Origin: Mesobacillus campisalis
GTDB taxonomy: Bacteria; Bacillota; Bacilli; Bacillales; Cytobacillaceae
Assembly: GCF_000986785.1 (NCBI RefSeq)
Contig: NZ_LAYY01000001.1
Span: 372,001 to 436,000 of the forward strand
Reading direction: 5' to 3'
DNA: 64,000 bases
Position numbers and translations under genes: made by a program
Notes under the pieces: model-generated
Databases searched by the model: none
Seen by the model: the letters and a program-made list of their open reading frames with translations, nothing else
What the model was told of the DNA's origin: nothing
In this document: one piece after another, positions 52,976 through 62,425 of the stretch
How positions within the stretch are numbered: the first letter of the stretch is position 1
Layout of the letters: every line of letters starts with the position of its first letter

Positions 52976-53809
52976 CTATAAGGAAGGCGCCTTGGTGCCT
53001 GGGATTCGGAGAGGCTGCATTTTATCTGATGGAGGCATGTCGAGCAGGTGGCATGCCAGTGGCGCAAGCTGCAATTGTGGAATCATATCTTCATATATTC
53101 CTGGATTGATTTTTTCACTGATGATGAATAACGGTACATCCCTGTCATCATGAGTCGTTCCGCCATGATTGCCATCCTTATTCATACCGTGGTCAGCTGT
53201 CACGACAATCTGATAGCCCTCTTTTAGCCATACGGGTAAAATTGTTGCCAATAAAGCATCCGCCTTGCTGACCCTGACACGGTATTCGGCCGAGTCCCCC
53301 GTAAAGCGGTGGCCGTCATCATCGACATTCATTGAATGGACATATAAAAAATCAGGTTTATATGTGGAGAGCAATGAATGGGCATCCGCGAACAGGTGGC
53401 TGTCCGGATAATGGTCCTCCCAGTAGAAAATGCCCTTTTCAATCGGCTGGCTGCCATCAAACTGATAACGGTCAGTCAATTTATCGAATGGAGCCCGATT
53501 ATACAATTCACTGACCCAATAATAAGATGCCGTTGCGTTCGTCAAGCCATGCTTCTTTGTCAGATGGAATAGGCTTTCTTGATGGGACAGCCTTACTGTC
53601 TGATTAGTGGCGATCCCATTTTCAATCACCGGGGTACCTGTCAAGAGAACTTCATATAACGGCCGTGACAGGCTGGGAAGTTCGGATTTCACTTTAAAGC
53701 GTGCCGCTCGCCCCTGCTCTACCAAATGATGCATAAAGCCCATTTCACTGACGGCTGCGTCGTAACGCAAGCCGTCAATCATGATAAAAGCGAGTTTGTT
53801 AGTTAGCAT
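52976..53809 (-). CDS. Alkaline-phosphatase-superfamily hydrolase (nucleotide pyrophosphatase/phosphodiesterase-like)
   Basis: A 277-residue metal-dependent hydrolase. The N-terminal metal/nucleophile region reads AFIMIDGLRYDA then SELPSLSRPLYEVLLTGTPV, where the Ser/Thr near SLSRP is the likely nucleophile. Later ligands are in VHSMNVDDDGHRFT and VVTADHGMNKDGNHGGTT. No signal peptide, so it acts in the cytoplasm on an imported substrate. Together with the PHP enzyme it could split a phosphodiester into a monoester and then phosphate; relatives also include phosphonoacetate hydrolase, so a C-P bond target is not excluded. Starts inside the last codons of the binding-protein gene. Confidence 0.85.
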   Translation of the reverse strand: MLTNKLAFIMIDGLRYDAAVSEMGFMHHLVEQGRAARFKVKSELPSLSRPLYEVLLTGTPVIENGIATNQTVRLSHQESLFHLTKKHGLTNATASYYWVSELYNRAPFDKLTDRYQFDGSQPIEKGIFYWEDHYPDSHLFADAHSLLSTYKPDFLYVHSMNVDDDGHRFTGDSAEYRVRVSKADALLATILPVWLKEGYQIVVTADHGMNKDGNHGGTTHDDRDVPLFIISEKINPGIYEDMIPQLQLAPLACHLLDMPPSDKMQPLRIPGTKAPSL

Positions 53810-54893
53810 GGATTAATACCTCTTCCTGCCACATTTGAGGCAATTGTTTTGTTGTTTCTTCCCATGCTTTTTGGTCTTCTACAGGCTGGACATTGTTGTA
53901 CATCTCGTCAGGGAGAAGTTTGGCCTCTACTTCTTTGGGAAGCTCGATGTCACGGATTGGACGGGCATATCCGCGTGCCAGGTTTTCCTGGCCTTTATCC
54001 GATAGAATATACTCCCGGGCGGCAGCGGCAGCATGTGGATTTGGTGCATGTTTATTTATAATGGTTGCGTAACCAGACATCACAGAACCTTCTTCTGGAA
54101 TCGCTACATCAAAACGCTTTGTTTCGATCTTGTCACGGTAATTTAAAGCGTTGAAGTCCCACATGATGGCTACTTCAATTTCACCTTTTTCCAAATTTGC
54201 CAGTGATGGATCAGATGTGCTTAAGCGGCCTTCTTTTGCTAGCTCCGCAAAAAAGTCGATTCCTGGCTGTATATTTTTTTCATCGCCACCGAAGGCGTAA
54301 GCAGCAGCCAGCACGGCAAATTGAGCCTGGTTAGCAGTCATTACATCACCCACCGCTACTTTATAATCGCCGTTTTTCAAATCTTCCCATGAAGTTGGCG
54401 TTTCTTTTACTTTGTTTTTATCTGTAATGAATGCAAGCGTTCCTGTATAACCGACAACCCAGTCGCCATTATCATCTTTCGCCCATTCCGGAATCTCATC
54501 CCAGTACGAAGTTTTATAAGGGAGAGTCAAACTTTTTTCTTCAGCAATCGGGCCAAAAGCAATCCCGACATCCCCGATATCAGCCGTCCCATTTTCACCC
54601 TCAGATTCAAACTTGGCAAGTTCCTCTGCACTGGACATGTCTGTATCGAAATGTTTCAATTCATATTTCTTTTCCAGCTCATCCCATGTTTGGCCCCAGT
54701 TCGCCCATGTATCCGGCATTCCTACAGAAGCAAGTTCCCCTTCTGTTTTAGCTCCAGTTTCGATTTCTTCTAGAGAAAGATTATTAACATCAACAGCACT
54801 CGCTGCTTTTTCGCCAGCTCCTGAACTACATCCAGCCAACAAGGAAAGTGATAGAACTCCTGCAGTCAACTTTTTTAATGTCTGTCTGTTCAT
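53799..54893 (-). CDS. Substrate-binding lipoprotein of the ABC importer
   Basis: A 364-residue extracytoplasmic binding protein with a lipobox (LSLSLLAGCSSG; acylated Cys near 22). It has the type-2 periplasmic fold of the PotD/FbpA/PhnS group (VGMPDTWANWGQTWDELEKK, VVGYTGTLAFITDKN, AAAAREYILSDKGQENLARG). First gene of the seven-gene operon; GGAGAA precedes the ATG. The ligand is probably a small phosphorus compound judging from the operon partners. Confidence 0.9.
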   Translation of the reverse strand: MNRQTLKKLTAGVLSLSLLAGCSSGAGEKAASAVDVNNLSLEEIETGAKTEGELASVGMPDTWANWGQTWDELEKKYELKHFDTDMSSAEELAKFESEGENGTADIGDVGIAFGPIAEEKSLTLPYKTSYWDEIPEWAKDDNGDWVVGYTGTLAFITDKNKVKETPTSWEDLKNGDYKVAVGDVMTANQAQFAVLAAAYAFGGDEKNIQPGIDFFAELAKEGRLSTSDPSLANLEKGEIEVAIMWDFNALNYRDKIETKRFDVAIPEEGSVMSGYATIINKHAPNPHAAAAAREYILSDKGQENLARGYARPIRDIELPKEVEAKLLPDEMYNNVQPVEDQKAWEETTKQLPQMWQEEVLIHAN

Positions 54894-55392
54894 ATTTTCC
54901 TATTCTCCTTTTTGTTTTGTGTTTGTTTGTTTTTGTTTTACAAGACAAATAGTAAAATAAAAATATAAAGACAGCATTAACACAACGTAAATAAACATTA
55001 TATTAGTATAAAAATAGAATTTACATATGGATTAATATAATGGAGAGAGTAACGGGAATTTGGGATATGTTTAATAATAATTTCGATGAATATTGGATTT
55101 TACTAGACATTGGGGTATTGGATGGATAACAGTTAGACGGCGTTTGGCAGTGCAGTTTGGCTCTTCGCGGTTAAAACTCTAAAAGCTCCGCAAACTTTTT
55201 GAAATGTAAAATAGCACAAAAAAAGCTTGGGAATAGGGTTCCAAGCTTTTTGCCAGCTCTTTCTGCTGCAGATAAGTTTTCTTTTGTATACAAATTTGCA
55301 ATATAAGCTTTTTTTCAGTCTAATCACTCCTGTAAATACCACAGTTTTAATTAAAAATCAGTTCTTTTCCCTCACCTTATATGTTAATAACT
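54894..55392. other. Promoter region of the ABC operon plus terminator of the next gene
   Basis: TTTTACAAGACAAATAGTAAAAT at about 54936-54958 contains the TTTTACAA motif also found before the phn operon, and is a candidate DeoR site. AAAAAGCTTGG / CCAAGCTTTTT at 55220-55251, with a T run on the minus strand, terminates the membrane-protein gene at 55393. The open frame 55133-55342 overlaps this terminator and is not called a gene. Confidence 0.5.
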
Positions 55393-55893
55393 TCACTCCT
55401 TCAATCTTTTGGTTTTGGATGGAAACAGAAACAGAATAGGAACAAGCAAACAAGAAATTAATAACAACCATTTTAAATTTGTAAAAAATGCACTCATTAT
55501 AACTATCTCTTTTGGATAAATACTGTTGGTGATCATATGTAAGTGTAAAATATTTTCAATTATATCGAACAAACCGGCAACGAACGGAAGATAACTAATA
55601 GAGACATATTTTTCTATATGTAATTTGCTATACAAAACCTTACTAATAATTGCAAATAAAAATAATGAATAAAAAATTGGATGAATAAAGTCAAAATAAT
55701 AATGTAAAAAGTAATAATCTATACTTCCATTTGCTTTCCATTCAGCTATAATACTAGAAAACGTTAAATTGCTAAAAGTCGTTTGTAATGTAATGACTTC
55801 TTTTAAATTTATTTTTGCCAATATTTTTAAAATAACAATTTGAGAGACGAGAAAAACAAGACCTGTACAGGTTAAAATACTTGTTTTGCTCAT
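55393..55893 (-). CDS. Membrane protein of unknown function
   Basis: A 166-residue AT-rich gene for a four-helix membrane protein (ILTCTGLVFLVSQIVILKIL; PIFYSLFLFAIISKVLY; ISYLPFVAGLFDIIENILHL; LLLISCLLVPILFLFP). The pattern FDIIEN followed by HLHMI resembles a family of small Bacillus and actinobacterial membrane proteins, but no function is known. Lower GC than its neighbours, so possibly acquired. Confidence 0.65.
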   Translation of the reverse strand: MSKTSILTCTGLVFLVSQIVILKILAKINLKEVITLQTTFSNLTFSSIIAEWKANGSIDYYFLHYYFDFIHPIFYSLFLFAIISKVLYSKLHIEKYVSISYLPFVAGLFDIIENILHLHMITNSIYPKEIVIMSAFFTNLKWLLLISCLLVPILFLFPSKTKRLKE

Positions 55894-55964
55894 TATGTTT
55901 ATAAATTTTTTATGAAAATTTATGTTCCTTCACTCCTTTCCTTAATTTGCTCTCTGGATAGATA

Positions 55965-56185
55965 TTATTTATATTTATCAAACATTAGGTGTCTCCTCTC
56001 TAGTAACAAATACGTGTACGTTTCCATGTATCGTTTAACCGCTATAGCGTCTGCCGTACAGCCTGACACCTCACTCTTCAACTTTTCCACTAGTTCCTTA
56101 ATTGAAAGCTGATAGTCTTCATCCGTATCACGTAGAAAATGTCTTTTAATGCAAGTAACCGAACTCCTATGCTATCTTCTGCCAC
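55965..56185 (-). pseudogene. Remnant of a WYL-type HTH regulator
   Basis: A GTG at 56185, preceded by AAAGGGG, opens VAEDSIGVRLLALKDIF. One frame over, the sequence continues as LRDTDEDYQLSIKELVEKL and KRYMETYTYLL to a TAA at 55965. This is the N-terminal HTH of a WYL-domain regulator, with a frameshift near 56133 and no WYL domain left. A decayed stub. Confidence 0.65.
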
Positions 56186-56605
56186 TGTGTATCCCCTTTC
56201 TTATGTATTATTAATGATACAATATTAACATAATCTGGATTTCAAAGACTAAAAACGGCTTAAAGCATCATAAACGGGTGCCTATGACTAAAAAAGAATT
56301 GCTTTTTTGGAAAAAGAGGTGACTAAACGTAGTGATTGCTTCAATTTTCTAGGGAATAGCTTCAATTCCTAACATTATTGCATCGATTCCCGGCAGGATT
56401 GCATCAATTATTTCGTTTTTTCGAAAAAAAGGTGTCTAAAGTGTGACCAAGGGGGAAGCAAAACAAACGAGCATCCGTAATCTCTGGAGGACTTGAATTT
56501 CAATCCACACGGGTAATAAAATGTTTTTATCAAAAAAAGGGTGCCTCTAAAAGTTATACTTTTGGGACACCCTTCCATTATTATTTAGAAAGATTCAAAG
56601 CATTC
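56186..56605. other. Non-coding gap with terminator
   Basis: AAGGGTGCC / GGGACACCCTT at 56537-56573, with a T run on the minus strand, forms a terminator for the phn operon end. Simple GGGTGCC and 'GATTGCATCAATT'-like short repeats (about 56325-56415) occur, and no gene is recognised. Confidence 0.5.
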
Positions 56606-56939
56606 TTAGATAGCCATTGATTTCGCAACATCCGTATTGTCTACCAAGCCATATGGTTTAGATGGACCATAAGCGTACAGGAAGACGTCCTCACCCGTAT
56701 GTCCGCCAGTAGAAAATCCGATGTTCGCACGTTCAGCAAGCATGTTGACCAAATAGCCGATTCGGCAGAATGGGGACGCACTCCTCCAATGACAATCTCA
56801 CCCATTGGAATGTTCTTACCTTTATACCATCTTGTCAGAGTCGTCGCTCCTGCACTCGTGCCATCCATCACCATCATTGGTCAGTTCCTTCTTTTTATCC
56901 TTCGCTTCGGTTAAGTTAACATTGCCATAACCCAGGGAT
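56606..56939 (-). pseudogene. Alkaline phosphatase with internal deletion
   Basis: The 5' part encodes MMVMDGTSAGATTLTRWYKG and VGGVRPHSAESAI, the N-terminal half of a PhoA-type alkaline phosphatase. It is joined in another frame to LVNMLAERANIGFSTGGHTG and EDVFLYAYGPSKPYGL, the C-terminal metal-binding end (HTGED), ending at TAA 56606. Some 300 residues between are missing, and the join lies near 56760. It sits 16 bases after phnX and was probably once the last gene of the phn operon. Confidence 0.8.
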
Positions 56940-56954
56940 GAAAACCTTCTGAAC

Positions 56955-57761
56955 TTAAGGTCTTTTTCCTTCCGAAATAAGGTGATTGATTTTTTCAATT
57001 AGTTGCGGCAGTTCGCTCATCGATTTAATCGTGAAATCGGCGCCATTTTGTATGAAGGATTTTTCTGTTTTAGAGATTGCTTTCTCTTGCTCCTCTTTGG
57101 ATAGAGCATTAAATTCATCCAGGCTTAATCCCATTTCAGAGCTTCCGATCACGACACCTACTGCCCAAACACCTGCATTCACCGCCTCTTTTATATCCGA
57201 GGCCGTATCTCCTACCTTAACTGCCTTCCATGATGCCGATAATTCTAATGCTTCGATATTGCGAAAAATCATATATGGGTACGGTCTTCCAATTGAATGG
57301 GTCCCATCTGGTGTGATATAAAAATCTGGGCTATAGCCTTTTTTCCTGGCATTCGGCACCACCACATCCATCATGGTTTGTGTGTATCCGGTTGTGGAAC
57401 CAATTTTCATTCCTTGGTCTCTTAATGTTTGTACGGTTTCCACAACTTCCGGAATAGGATCCGTATACTCACTCAAGGAAGACATGAGTGCAGGTTCGAA
57501 TTCAGCATACAATTTTTCAACGTCTTGCTCTGTAAAGGCTTGTCCGTATTTTTCTTCCCATAATGCCGAGATTCTAGGCATGGAAAGCATTGCACGGATA
57601 TGGTCGATTTTCAGCATTCCCATTGGTTCCCTTGCCTCTGCCATCGTCACTTCAATTCCAGCCTGCTTAAAAATATCGATAAACACATTTACCGGGGCAA
57701 AGCAGCCAAAATCGACCGCCGTACCGGCCCAATCAAAAATAACTCCTTCTACTTTGTTCAT
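56955..57761 (-). CDS. phnX: Phosphonoacetaldehyde hydrolase (phosphonatase)
   Basis: A 268-residue HAD-family enzyme that splits phosphonoacetaldehyde into acetaldehyde and phosphate. The nucleophile Asp10 lies in IFDWAGTAVD. The Schiff-base Lys51 is in PMGMLKIDHI within the cap domain, which defines phosphonatase among HAD proteins. STTGYTQTMM and VGDTASDIKEAVNAG are HAD motifs II and IV. It overlaps phnW by four bases, forming the classic phnW-phnX pathway for 2-aminoethylphosphonate. Confidence 0.96.
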   Translation of the reverse strand: MNKVEGVIFDWAGTAVDFGCFAPVNVFIDIFKQAGIEVTMAEAREPMGMLKIDHIRAMLSMPRISALWEEKYGQAFTEQDVEKLYAEFEPALMSSLSEYTDPIPEVVETVQTLRDQGMKIGSTTGYTQTMMDVVVPNARKKGYSPDFYITPDGTHSIGRPYPYMIFRNIEALELSASWKAVKVGDTASDIKEAVNAGVWAVGVVIGSSEMGLSLDEFNALSKEEQEKAISKTEKSFIQNGADFTIKSMSELPQLIEKINHLISEGKRP

Positions 57762-58852
57762 TTAATCATCACTCCCATGTAAGTTTCGATAATTTGGCAT
57801 AGTTCTTCGATATCTTTTTCATAAATCTCCCCGATATTTCCGATTCGGAATGTGCTCTCATCCGTCAATTTTCCCGGATAAAGGACGTAGCCCCTTTCCT
57901 TTACATATGTATAAAAATGCTCGAAATGAAAGTGGTCATTCGGATAACGAAAGGCTGTAATAATAGGAGACTGTTTTTCTGGTGATAAATAGGCTTGAAA
58001 CCCTATTTTCTTCAGTCTTTCTCTTAAAATGGTATTATTATTCTGATAACGGGAGGATCTCGCTGGAATGCCCCCTTCCTCCTCCAGTTCATCAAGTGCT
58101 TTAGAAAACGCAGCCACTGTATGTGTCGGAGAAGTGAAGCGCCATTTCCCCTCCTTGTCCATTTCCTTCCATTGATCATATAAATCTAGTGATAAACTGC
58201 GCGAGTTTCCTTCACAAGCTTTTAGTTTCTCCAATCTGGCAATGATAAACCCAAACCCGGGAACCCCTTGAATGCATTTATTGGCACTGCTTATTAAAAA
58301 ATCGATCCCTAGTTCAGGAACATGAATCTCCATGCCGCCAAAACTGCTCATGGCATCAATGATGAGCGTTTTTCCAAATTCTTTTGAGAGTTTCGAAACC
58401 ATCTCAATTGGATTTAATATGCCTGTAGTTGTTTCACAATGGACCATGACCATATGTGTAATGCCTGGGTCCTCTATTAATCTATTCCTAATTTCTTCTT
58501 CATTTGGACATTCATCATAAGGTACCCGATATTCGCTAAATGCCAGTCCAATGTATTTGGCTATTTTTACAATTCTTTCTCCATATGCACCGTTCGTTAT
58601 TATTAAAGCCTTATCTTGATTCGAAATGGCCGAATTCATCACCGCTTCTACAGCAGACGTACCGCTTCCCTGCATGAGGACAGCTGTATATTCTTCCGGG
58701 TCAGCTCCTGCCAATTCAAGAAGCTTAGCTCTAATTTTTTGAGTGATCATTTTATAATCATTGTCCCATGTACAGCGGTCCAACAGCATTTCTTCTTTCA
58801 CAGAGCTTGTCGTCGTCAAAGGCCCGGGTGTTAATAGCTTGTAGTGGTTCAT
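57758..58852 (-). CDS. phnW: 2-aminoethylphosphonate-pyruvate transaminase
   Basis: A 364-residue class-V PLP aminotransferase converting 2-aminoethylphosphonate and pyruvate to phosphonoacetaldehyde and alanine. TPGPLTTTSSVKEEML at the start, QGSGTSAVEAV, DAMSSFGGMEI and the PLP lysine in SSANKCIQGVPGF (Lys192) are typical. The ATG at 58852 is preferred, because AAGGAGAA lies 9 bases before it and the ATG at 58873 precedes that site. It acts just before phnX in the pathway. Confidence 0.96.
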   Translation of the reverse strand: MNHYKLLTPGPLTTTSSVKEEMLLDRCTWDNDYKMITQKIRAKLLELAGADPEEYTAVLMQGSGTSAVEAVMNSAISNQDKALIITNGAYGERIVKIAKYIGLAFSEYRVPYDECPNEEEIRNRLIEDPGITHMVMVHCETTTGILNPIEMVSKLSKEFGKTLIIDAMSSFGGMEIHVPELGIDFLISSANKCIQGVPGFGFIIARLEKLKACEGNSRSLSLDLYDQWKEMDKEGKWRFTSPTHTVAAFSKALDELEEEGGIPARSSRYQNNNTILRERLKKIGFQAYLSPEKQSPIITAFRYPNDHFHFEHFYTYVKERGYVLYPGKLTDESTFRIGNIGEIYEKDIEELCQIIETYMGVMIK

Positions 58853-58884
58853 GGTTACTTTCTTCTCCTTCATCTATGATTTAG

Positions 58885-59727
58885 TTAGTTAGAAGCTGCT
58901 GGTAAATATCGTTTTTTCAAACGGGTGGACAGGACCTCCAATAGGACGGCAATGATGAGAATAGCGTAAGTGATAAAGCCAACCTCGCGCAGATCGAAGT
59001 AGAAGCCGGAAGCCATAAACAGCTCAAATCCAATACCGCCCGCTCCAGCTGCCGCTCCCATTGCTACCGCGACACCGAAGTTGATTTCAAACCGCAGGAA
59101 AACCCATGATAATAAGTAGGTGAAAGTTGACGGCAATACACCGCTTCTGATGATATGCCACCAATTGGCACCCGTTGATTGCAGCGCTTCAAAGATTCCT
59201 TTATCGACTTCTTCAAATGCCTCCGAAAATGCTTTTACTAAATAGGCGATAGAATGAAACAACATTCCTAGAACCGCCGCTTCACTCCCCAGTCCGGCAG
59301 CTATCGCAAAGATTAACACCCATAATACCGTTGGAACGGCCCGGATAATCGCAACAAACACACGAACTGTCCGTGATACCCATACAGGAGCTAAATTCGC
59401 GGCAGCCATCAAGGCAAGGAAAAAGGCAATGATGGCACCGATGATTGTAGCTAAAAACGCTAAACCAAGCGTAACCCCAACCTGATAGATGGCTTCTCCT
59501 AAGTCAAAATGGTTCAATGCCGGCTCGAGGAACATCACCTTCACGTTATAGGCTGTTTCCTTAATCGCCGGGCCTAATTCCAGCCCTGCATAGTTAAAGA
59601 ATAGAAAGGCAACAACTGTTAAAACTGCCAGGGTGATGATTGTCCATCTTACGGCTTGGTCCCCTTTGCTCCCCGATTTGATATGAATACGTCCGTCTGC
59701 CTTTCTCTTTATATAGGCTGCTTCCAT
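58885..59727 (-). CDS. phnE: Phosphonate ABC permease 2 (PhnE)
   Basis: A 280-residue permease with about six helices and EAA-like loop (EALQSTGANWWHIIRSGVLP). The ATG at 59727 overlaps the stop of the preceding phnE (TAATG). AAGGTGATT is its ribosome binding site; the longer frame to 59793 lies inside the upstream gene. It forms the membrane part of the importer with the other PhnE. Confidence 0.92.
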   Translation of the reverse strand: MEAAYIKRKADGRIHIKSGSKGDQAVRWTIITLAVLTVVAFLFFNYAGLELGPAIKETAYNVKVMFLEPALNHFDLGEAIYQVGVTLGLAFLATIIGAIIAFFLALMAAANLAPVWVSRTVRVFVAIIRAVPTVLWVLIFAIAAGLGSEAAVLGMLFHSIAYLVKAFSEAFEEVDKGIFEALQSTGANWWHIIRSGVLPSTFTYLLSWVFLRFEINFGVAVAMGAAAGAGGIGFELFMASGFYFDLREVGFITYAILIIAVLLEVLSTRLKKRYLPAASN

Positions 59728-60512
59728 TACAGAATCACCTTCCGTATATGATTTGAAATCAGGTCCACAACAATTACGGTAATGACAATGCATAGTGTCA
59801 CAAGCGCTACCGCATTATAATTCAGCATCTTATAATACATGTCAAAGGTATATCCAATTCCCGTTCCTGTTAAGATTCCTACCAGTGTGGCATTTCTAAT
59901 ATTCGTTTCCACCATGAACAACACCCAGCTGATCATCTGCGGCAAAGCTTGCGGTATAACCGCCTTGCTGACTATTTGGAAATAAGTTGCCCCTGTTGCC
60001 GTTAATGCTTCAACCGAACTTTGGCTCGCTTCATCAATACTTTCGATAAATGCCCTTGTTAAAAACCCTACGGTTCCAACAAATAAAGCAAGGAAGCCTG
60101 TTACGGAATTTTGTCCAAAAGAAATGAGCAAAACCAGCGACCATGCGACAACAGGGATATTTCGGGATACTGAAGCAATAAAACGGGCAAATACACTTAA
60201 AAAATTATTTACTTTGGTCGTTTTTGATCCCATTACCCCAAGGAAGAGAGAAACAACAGCCGCTAATGTTGTCGCCGCAATCGACATAAAGATGGTTTCA
60301 GCCAATTTTTCCAGGATCTTTGGCAACTTTTCCAGCGATTCCTGTGTCACCATTAAATTTGAAAAGATCCAGCCAAGCGCTTTCGGGATTGTCGCCAAGC
60401 CTTGTACAAAGTTAAAGGCTGTGATGGCTGATGATAAATAGGAAAGGACAATGATGATGAGTAGAAACATTCCTGTCTGCCATCTGCTTTTTCGCATCGT
60501 TTGTTCATTCAC
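59727..60512 (-). CDS. phnE: Phosphonate ABC permease 1 (PhnE)
   Basis: A 261-residue PhnE-family permease: FLLIIIVLSYLSSAITAFNF is the first helix, and the EAA loop is EALTATGATYFQIVSKAVIP. It lies 12 bases after phnC. Two distinct phnE genes in tandem are common in Bacillus phosphonate operons. Confidence 0.92.
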   Translation of the reverse strand: MNEQTMRKSRWQTGMFLLIIIVLSYLSSAITAFNFVQGLATIPKALGWIFSNLMVTQESLEKLPKILEKLAETIFMSIAATTLAAVVSLFLGVMGSKTTKVNNFLSVFARFIASVSRNIPVVAWSLVLLISFGQNSVTGFLALFVGTVGFLTRAFIESIDEASQSSVEALTATGATYFQIVSKAVIPQALPQMISWVLFMVETNIRNATLVGILTGTGIGYTFDMYYKMLNYNAVALVTLCIVITVIVVDLISNHIRKVIL

Positions 60513-60524
60513 TGTTCGTTCTCC

Positions 60525-61289
60525 TTATGCTGTGATGAGTTCTCTCGATTTGGTTCCGTAAATTTTGTGGATTTGTTCTTCACCAAGATTACGGCCATTT
60601 CCATCAAATACAATTTCTCCGTTATTCAATCCAATAATCCGATCCGAGTAGTGTTGGGCCACTTCCACCTGGTGCAAGTTCACCAAACAGGTAATGCCCA
60701 TTTCGAGACTAATCGATTTTAAATGGTCCATGATGACTTTAGACGAATTCGGGTCCAGCGAAGCAATCGGTTCATCGCAAAGAATCAGTTTCGGTTCTTG
60801 AATAAGTGCCCTGCAAATCCCGACACGCTGCTGCTGGCCACCGCTTAATTGGTCGCAGCGCTTATAAGCATGTTCATGAATTCCCAGCTTTTCCAGCAGG
60901 TAAAAGGCACGTTCCTTTTCTTCTTCTGTATATCTGCCTAACAATCCCTGAAGCGTTGTTTTATAGCCATATCTGCCATGGAGCACATTCTCAATCACGG
61001 ACAAACGAGGAACGAGATTATAGTGCTGAAACACCATCCCAATATTCGTACGCAATTTACGCAATTCTTTTTTATTCAAACTTCCAACATCTTGATTGTT
61101 AAAGATGATCTTTCCTTCATTGAATTCAATCATTCGATTCATGCAGCGCAGCATGGTCGATTTCCCCGCACCCGACGGGCCAATAATCGAGACAAATTCC
61201 CCTGCTTTTATTTCAAAATCAATATTTTTTAAGATCTTTTTGTCAGCCGTATAGGATTTTCCAAGGCCTTCTACCTTTAACAATGACAT
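60525..61289 (-). CDS. phnC: Phosphonate ABC ATP-binding protein
   Basis: A 254-residue ATPase: Walker A GPSGAGKSTMLR, signature QLSGGQQQRVGICRA, Walker B LILCDEPIASLD, H-loop VNLHQVEVAQHY (the LHQV variant typical of PhnC). The ATG at 61289 is preferred since AAGGAG lies 9 bases before it. Follows phnD. Confidence 0.95.
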   Translation of the reverse strand: MSLLKVEGLGKSYTADKKILKNIDFEIKAGEFVSIIGPSGAGKSTMLRCMNRMIEFNEGKIIFNNQDVGSLNKKELRKLRTNIGMVFQHYNLVPRLSVIENVLHGRYGYKTTLQGLLGRYTEEEKERAFYLLEKLGIHEHAYKRCDQLSGGQQQRVGICRALIQEPKLILCDEPIASLDPNSSKVIMDHLKSISLEMGITCLVNLHQVEVAQHYSDRIIGLNNGEIVFDGNGRNLGEEQIHKIYGTKSRELITA

Positions 61290-61380
61290 ACGCATGAACT
61301 CCTTTTCAGGTAAATTAGCAGGCAAGGGTGAGAAACGTAGGCTTATGCTCACCCTTCTGCCTTAATAATGGGTGCGTCTA

Positions 61381-62412
61381 TTATTTTGAAAACTCGCGGA
61401 TTGGGTCATACCATTCATCTTCCACAGCTACGAGTCTTTCTTTATCGCTTTTAGAGAATAAAGCACTTTGGCCGGAATCCTTAGGGGCAAAAATCTTTTC
61501 GTTATTTGCTACTTCATCAGAAGTGAATAGTTCCTGGATTTTATCAAAATCCTCTTGTCCGAGTACATCCATATTCACAACAAATGGTTCATTCAGCACC
61601 GGGATGGCACTCATCAGGGTGAATTCCTTGCCTGTTACGGTATGGAAAGGTTCTGCTGCATTATCTTTAACGCGATAAACAGCACCGGCTGTATTTTCCT
61701 CCCCTTCGGCAATCTCCACATATTCTTCTACACACGTATCACAGAATGCCGCCACATCCGCATTCCCCGTCAAAAGGTTGACTGCTGAGCCTTGATGGGA
61801 GTTTCCAAACAATACTTGAGAGAACAATGGCCCGCTTTCCATTAAATCTTCTTCAGTTAAATCTGCATACGCTTCTTGTTTTGAGAAATGATCAATCATA
61901 TTAGCCGCAGGAACTTTAAAACCTGATGTTGAGCTGTTTGATACGAATGAAAACTTTGTATCGGCAATCGTATCAAGTGAAAATTCACCATCTTTTTTAT
62001 ACTTATCTTGTTCGTCCACATTAACCGCCAGCCAGCTATAGTATTTCGCATCCTCCAAAGTACCGGATTCACCGGATTTTACGGCGATGGTTTGAACCGC
62101 ATCATTCCTATTTTTTGCTTCCACATATCCTTGGGCGCCCATAAACGCAAGGTCTGCGTTATTGTTCACTAACGATTCAATCGCAACAGCGTAGTCTGTC
62201 GTTAATTGATGCTCTACTTTTTTGCCTGTAGCTTCTGAAATCAGTCTGCCGATTTCTTCACGGGATGATTTCAAATCATTGCCGGACTCATTCGGATACC
62301 AAACCATTTTAATCACATCATCCGCCGCTCCAGCACTGTTGCTGCCTCCACCGCAAGCCGTCAAAAAAACACTTAGAATTAAGAACATGGCTAACATTAA
62401 TTTTTTCTTCAT
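61381..62412 (-). CDS. phnD: Phosphonate-binding lipoprotein
   Basis: A 343-residue binding protein with lipobox FLTACGGGS (Cys near 20) and the PhnD/SsuA-type fold (MVWYPNESGNDLKSSREEIG, DLAFMGAQGYVEA, KFSFVSNSSTSGFKVPAANM, DVAAFCDTCVEEYVE). It delivers phosphonates to PhnCE. GGAGAG precedes the ATG. It follows the iron alcohol dehydrogenase gene by 13 bases. Confidence 0.95.
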   Translation of the reverse strand: MKKKLMLAMFLILSVFLTACGGGSNSAGAADDVIKMVWYPNESGNDLKSSREEIGRLISEATGKKVEHQLTTDYAVAIESLVNNNADLAFMGAQGYVEAKNRNDAVQTIAVKSGESGTLEDAKYYSWLAVNVDEQDKYKKDGEFSLDTIADTKFSFVSNSSTSGFKVPAANMIDHFSKQEAYADLTEEDLMESGPLFSQVLFGNSHQGSAVNLLTGNADVAAFCDTCVEEYVEIAEGEENTAGAVYRVKDNAAEPFHTVTGKEFTLMSAIPVLNEPFVVNMDVLGQEDFDKIQELFTSDEVANNEKIFAPKDSGQSALFSKSDKERLVAVEDEWYDPIREFSK

Positions 62413-62425
62413 TTTTTTCTCTCCT

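Noticed and set aside
55133-55342. 69-codon minus-strand frame
   Set aside because: Runs across a strong terminator hairpin; no ribosome binding site.
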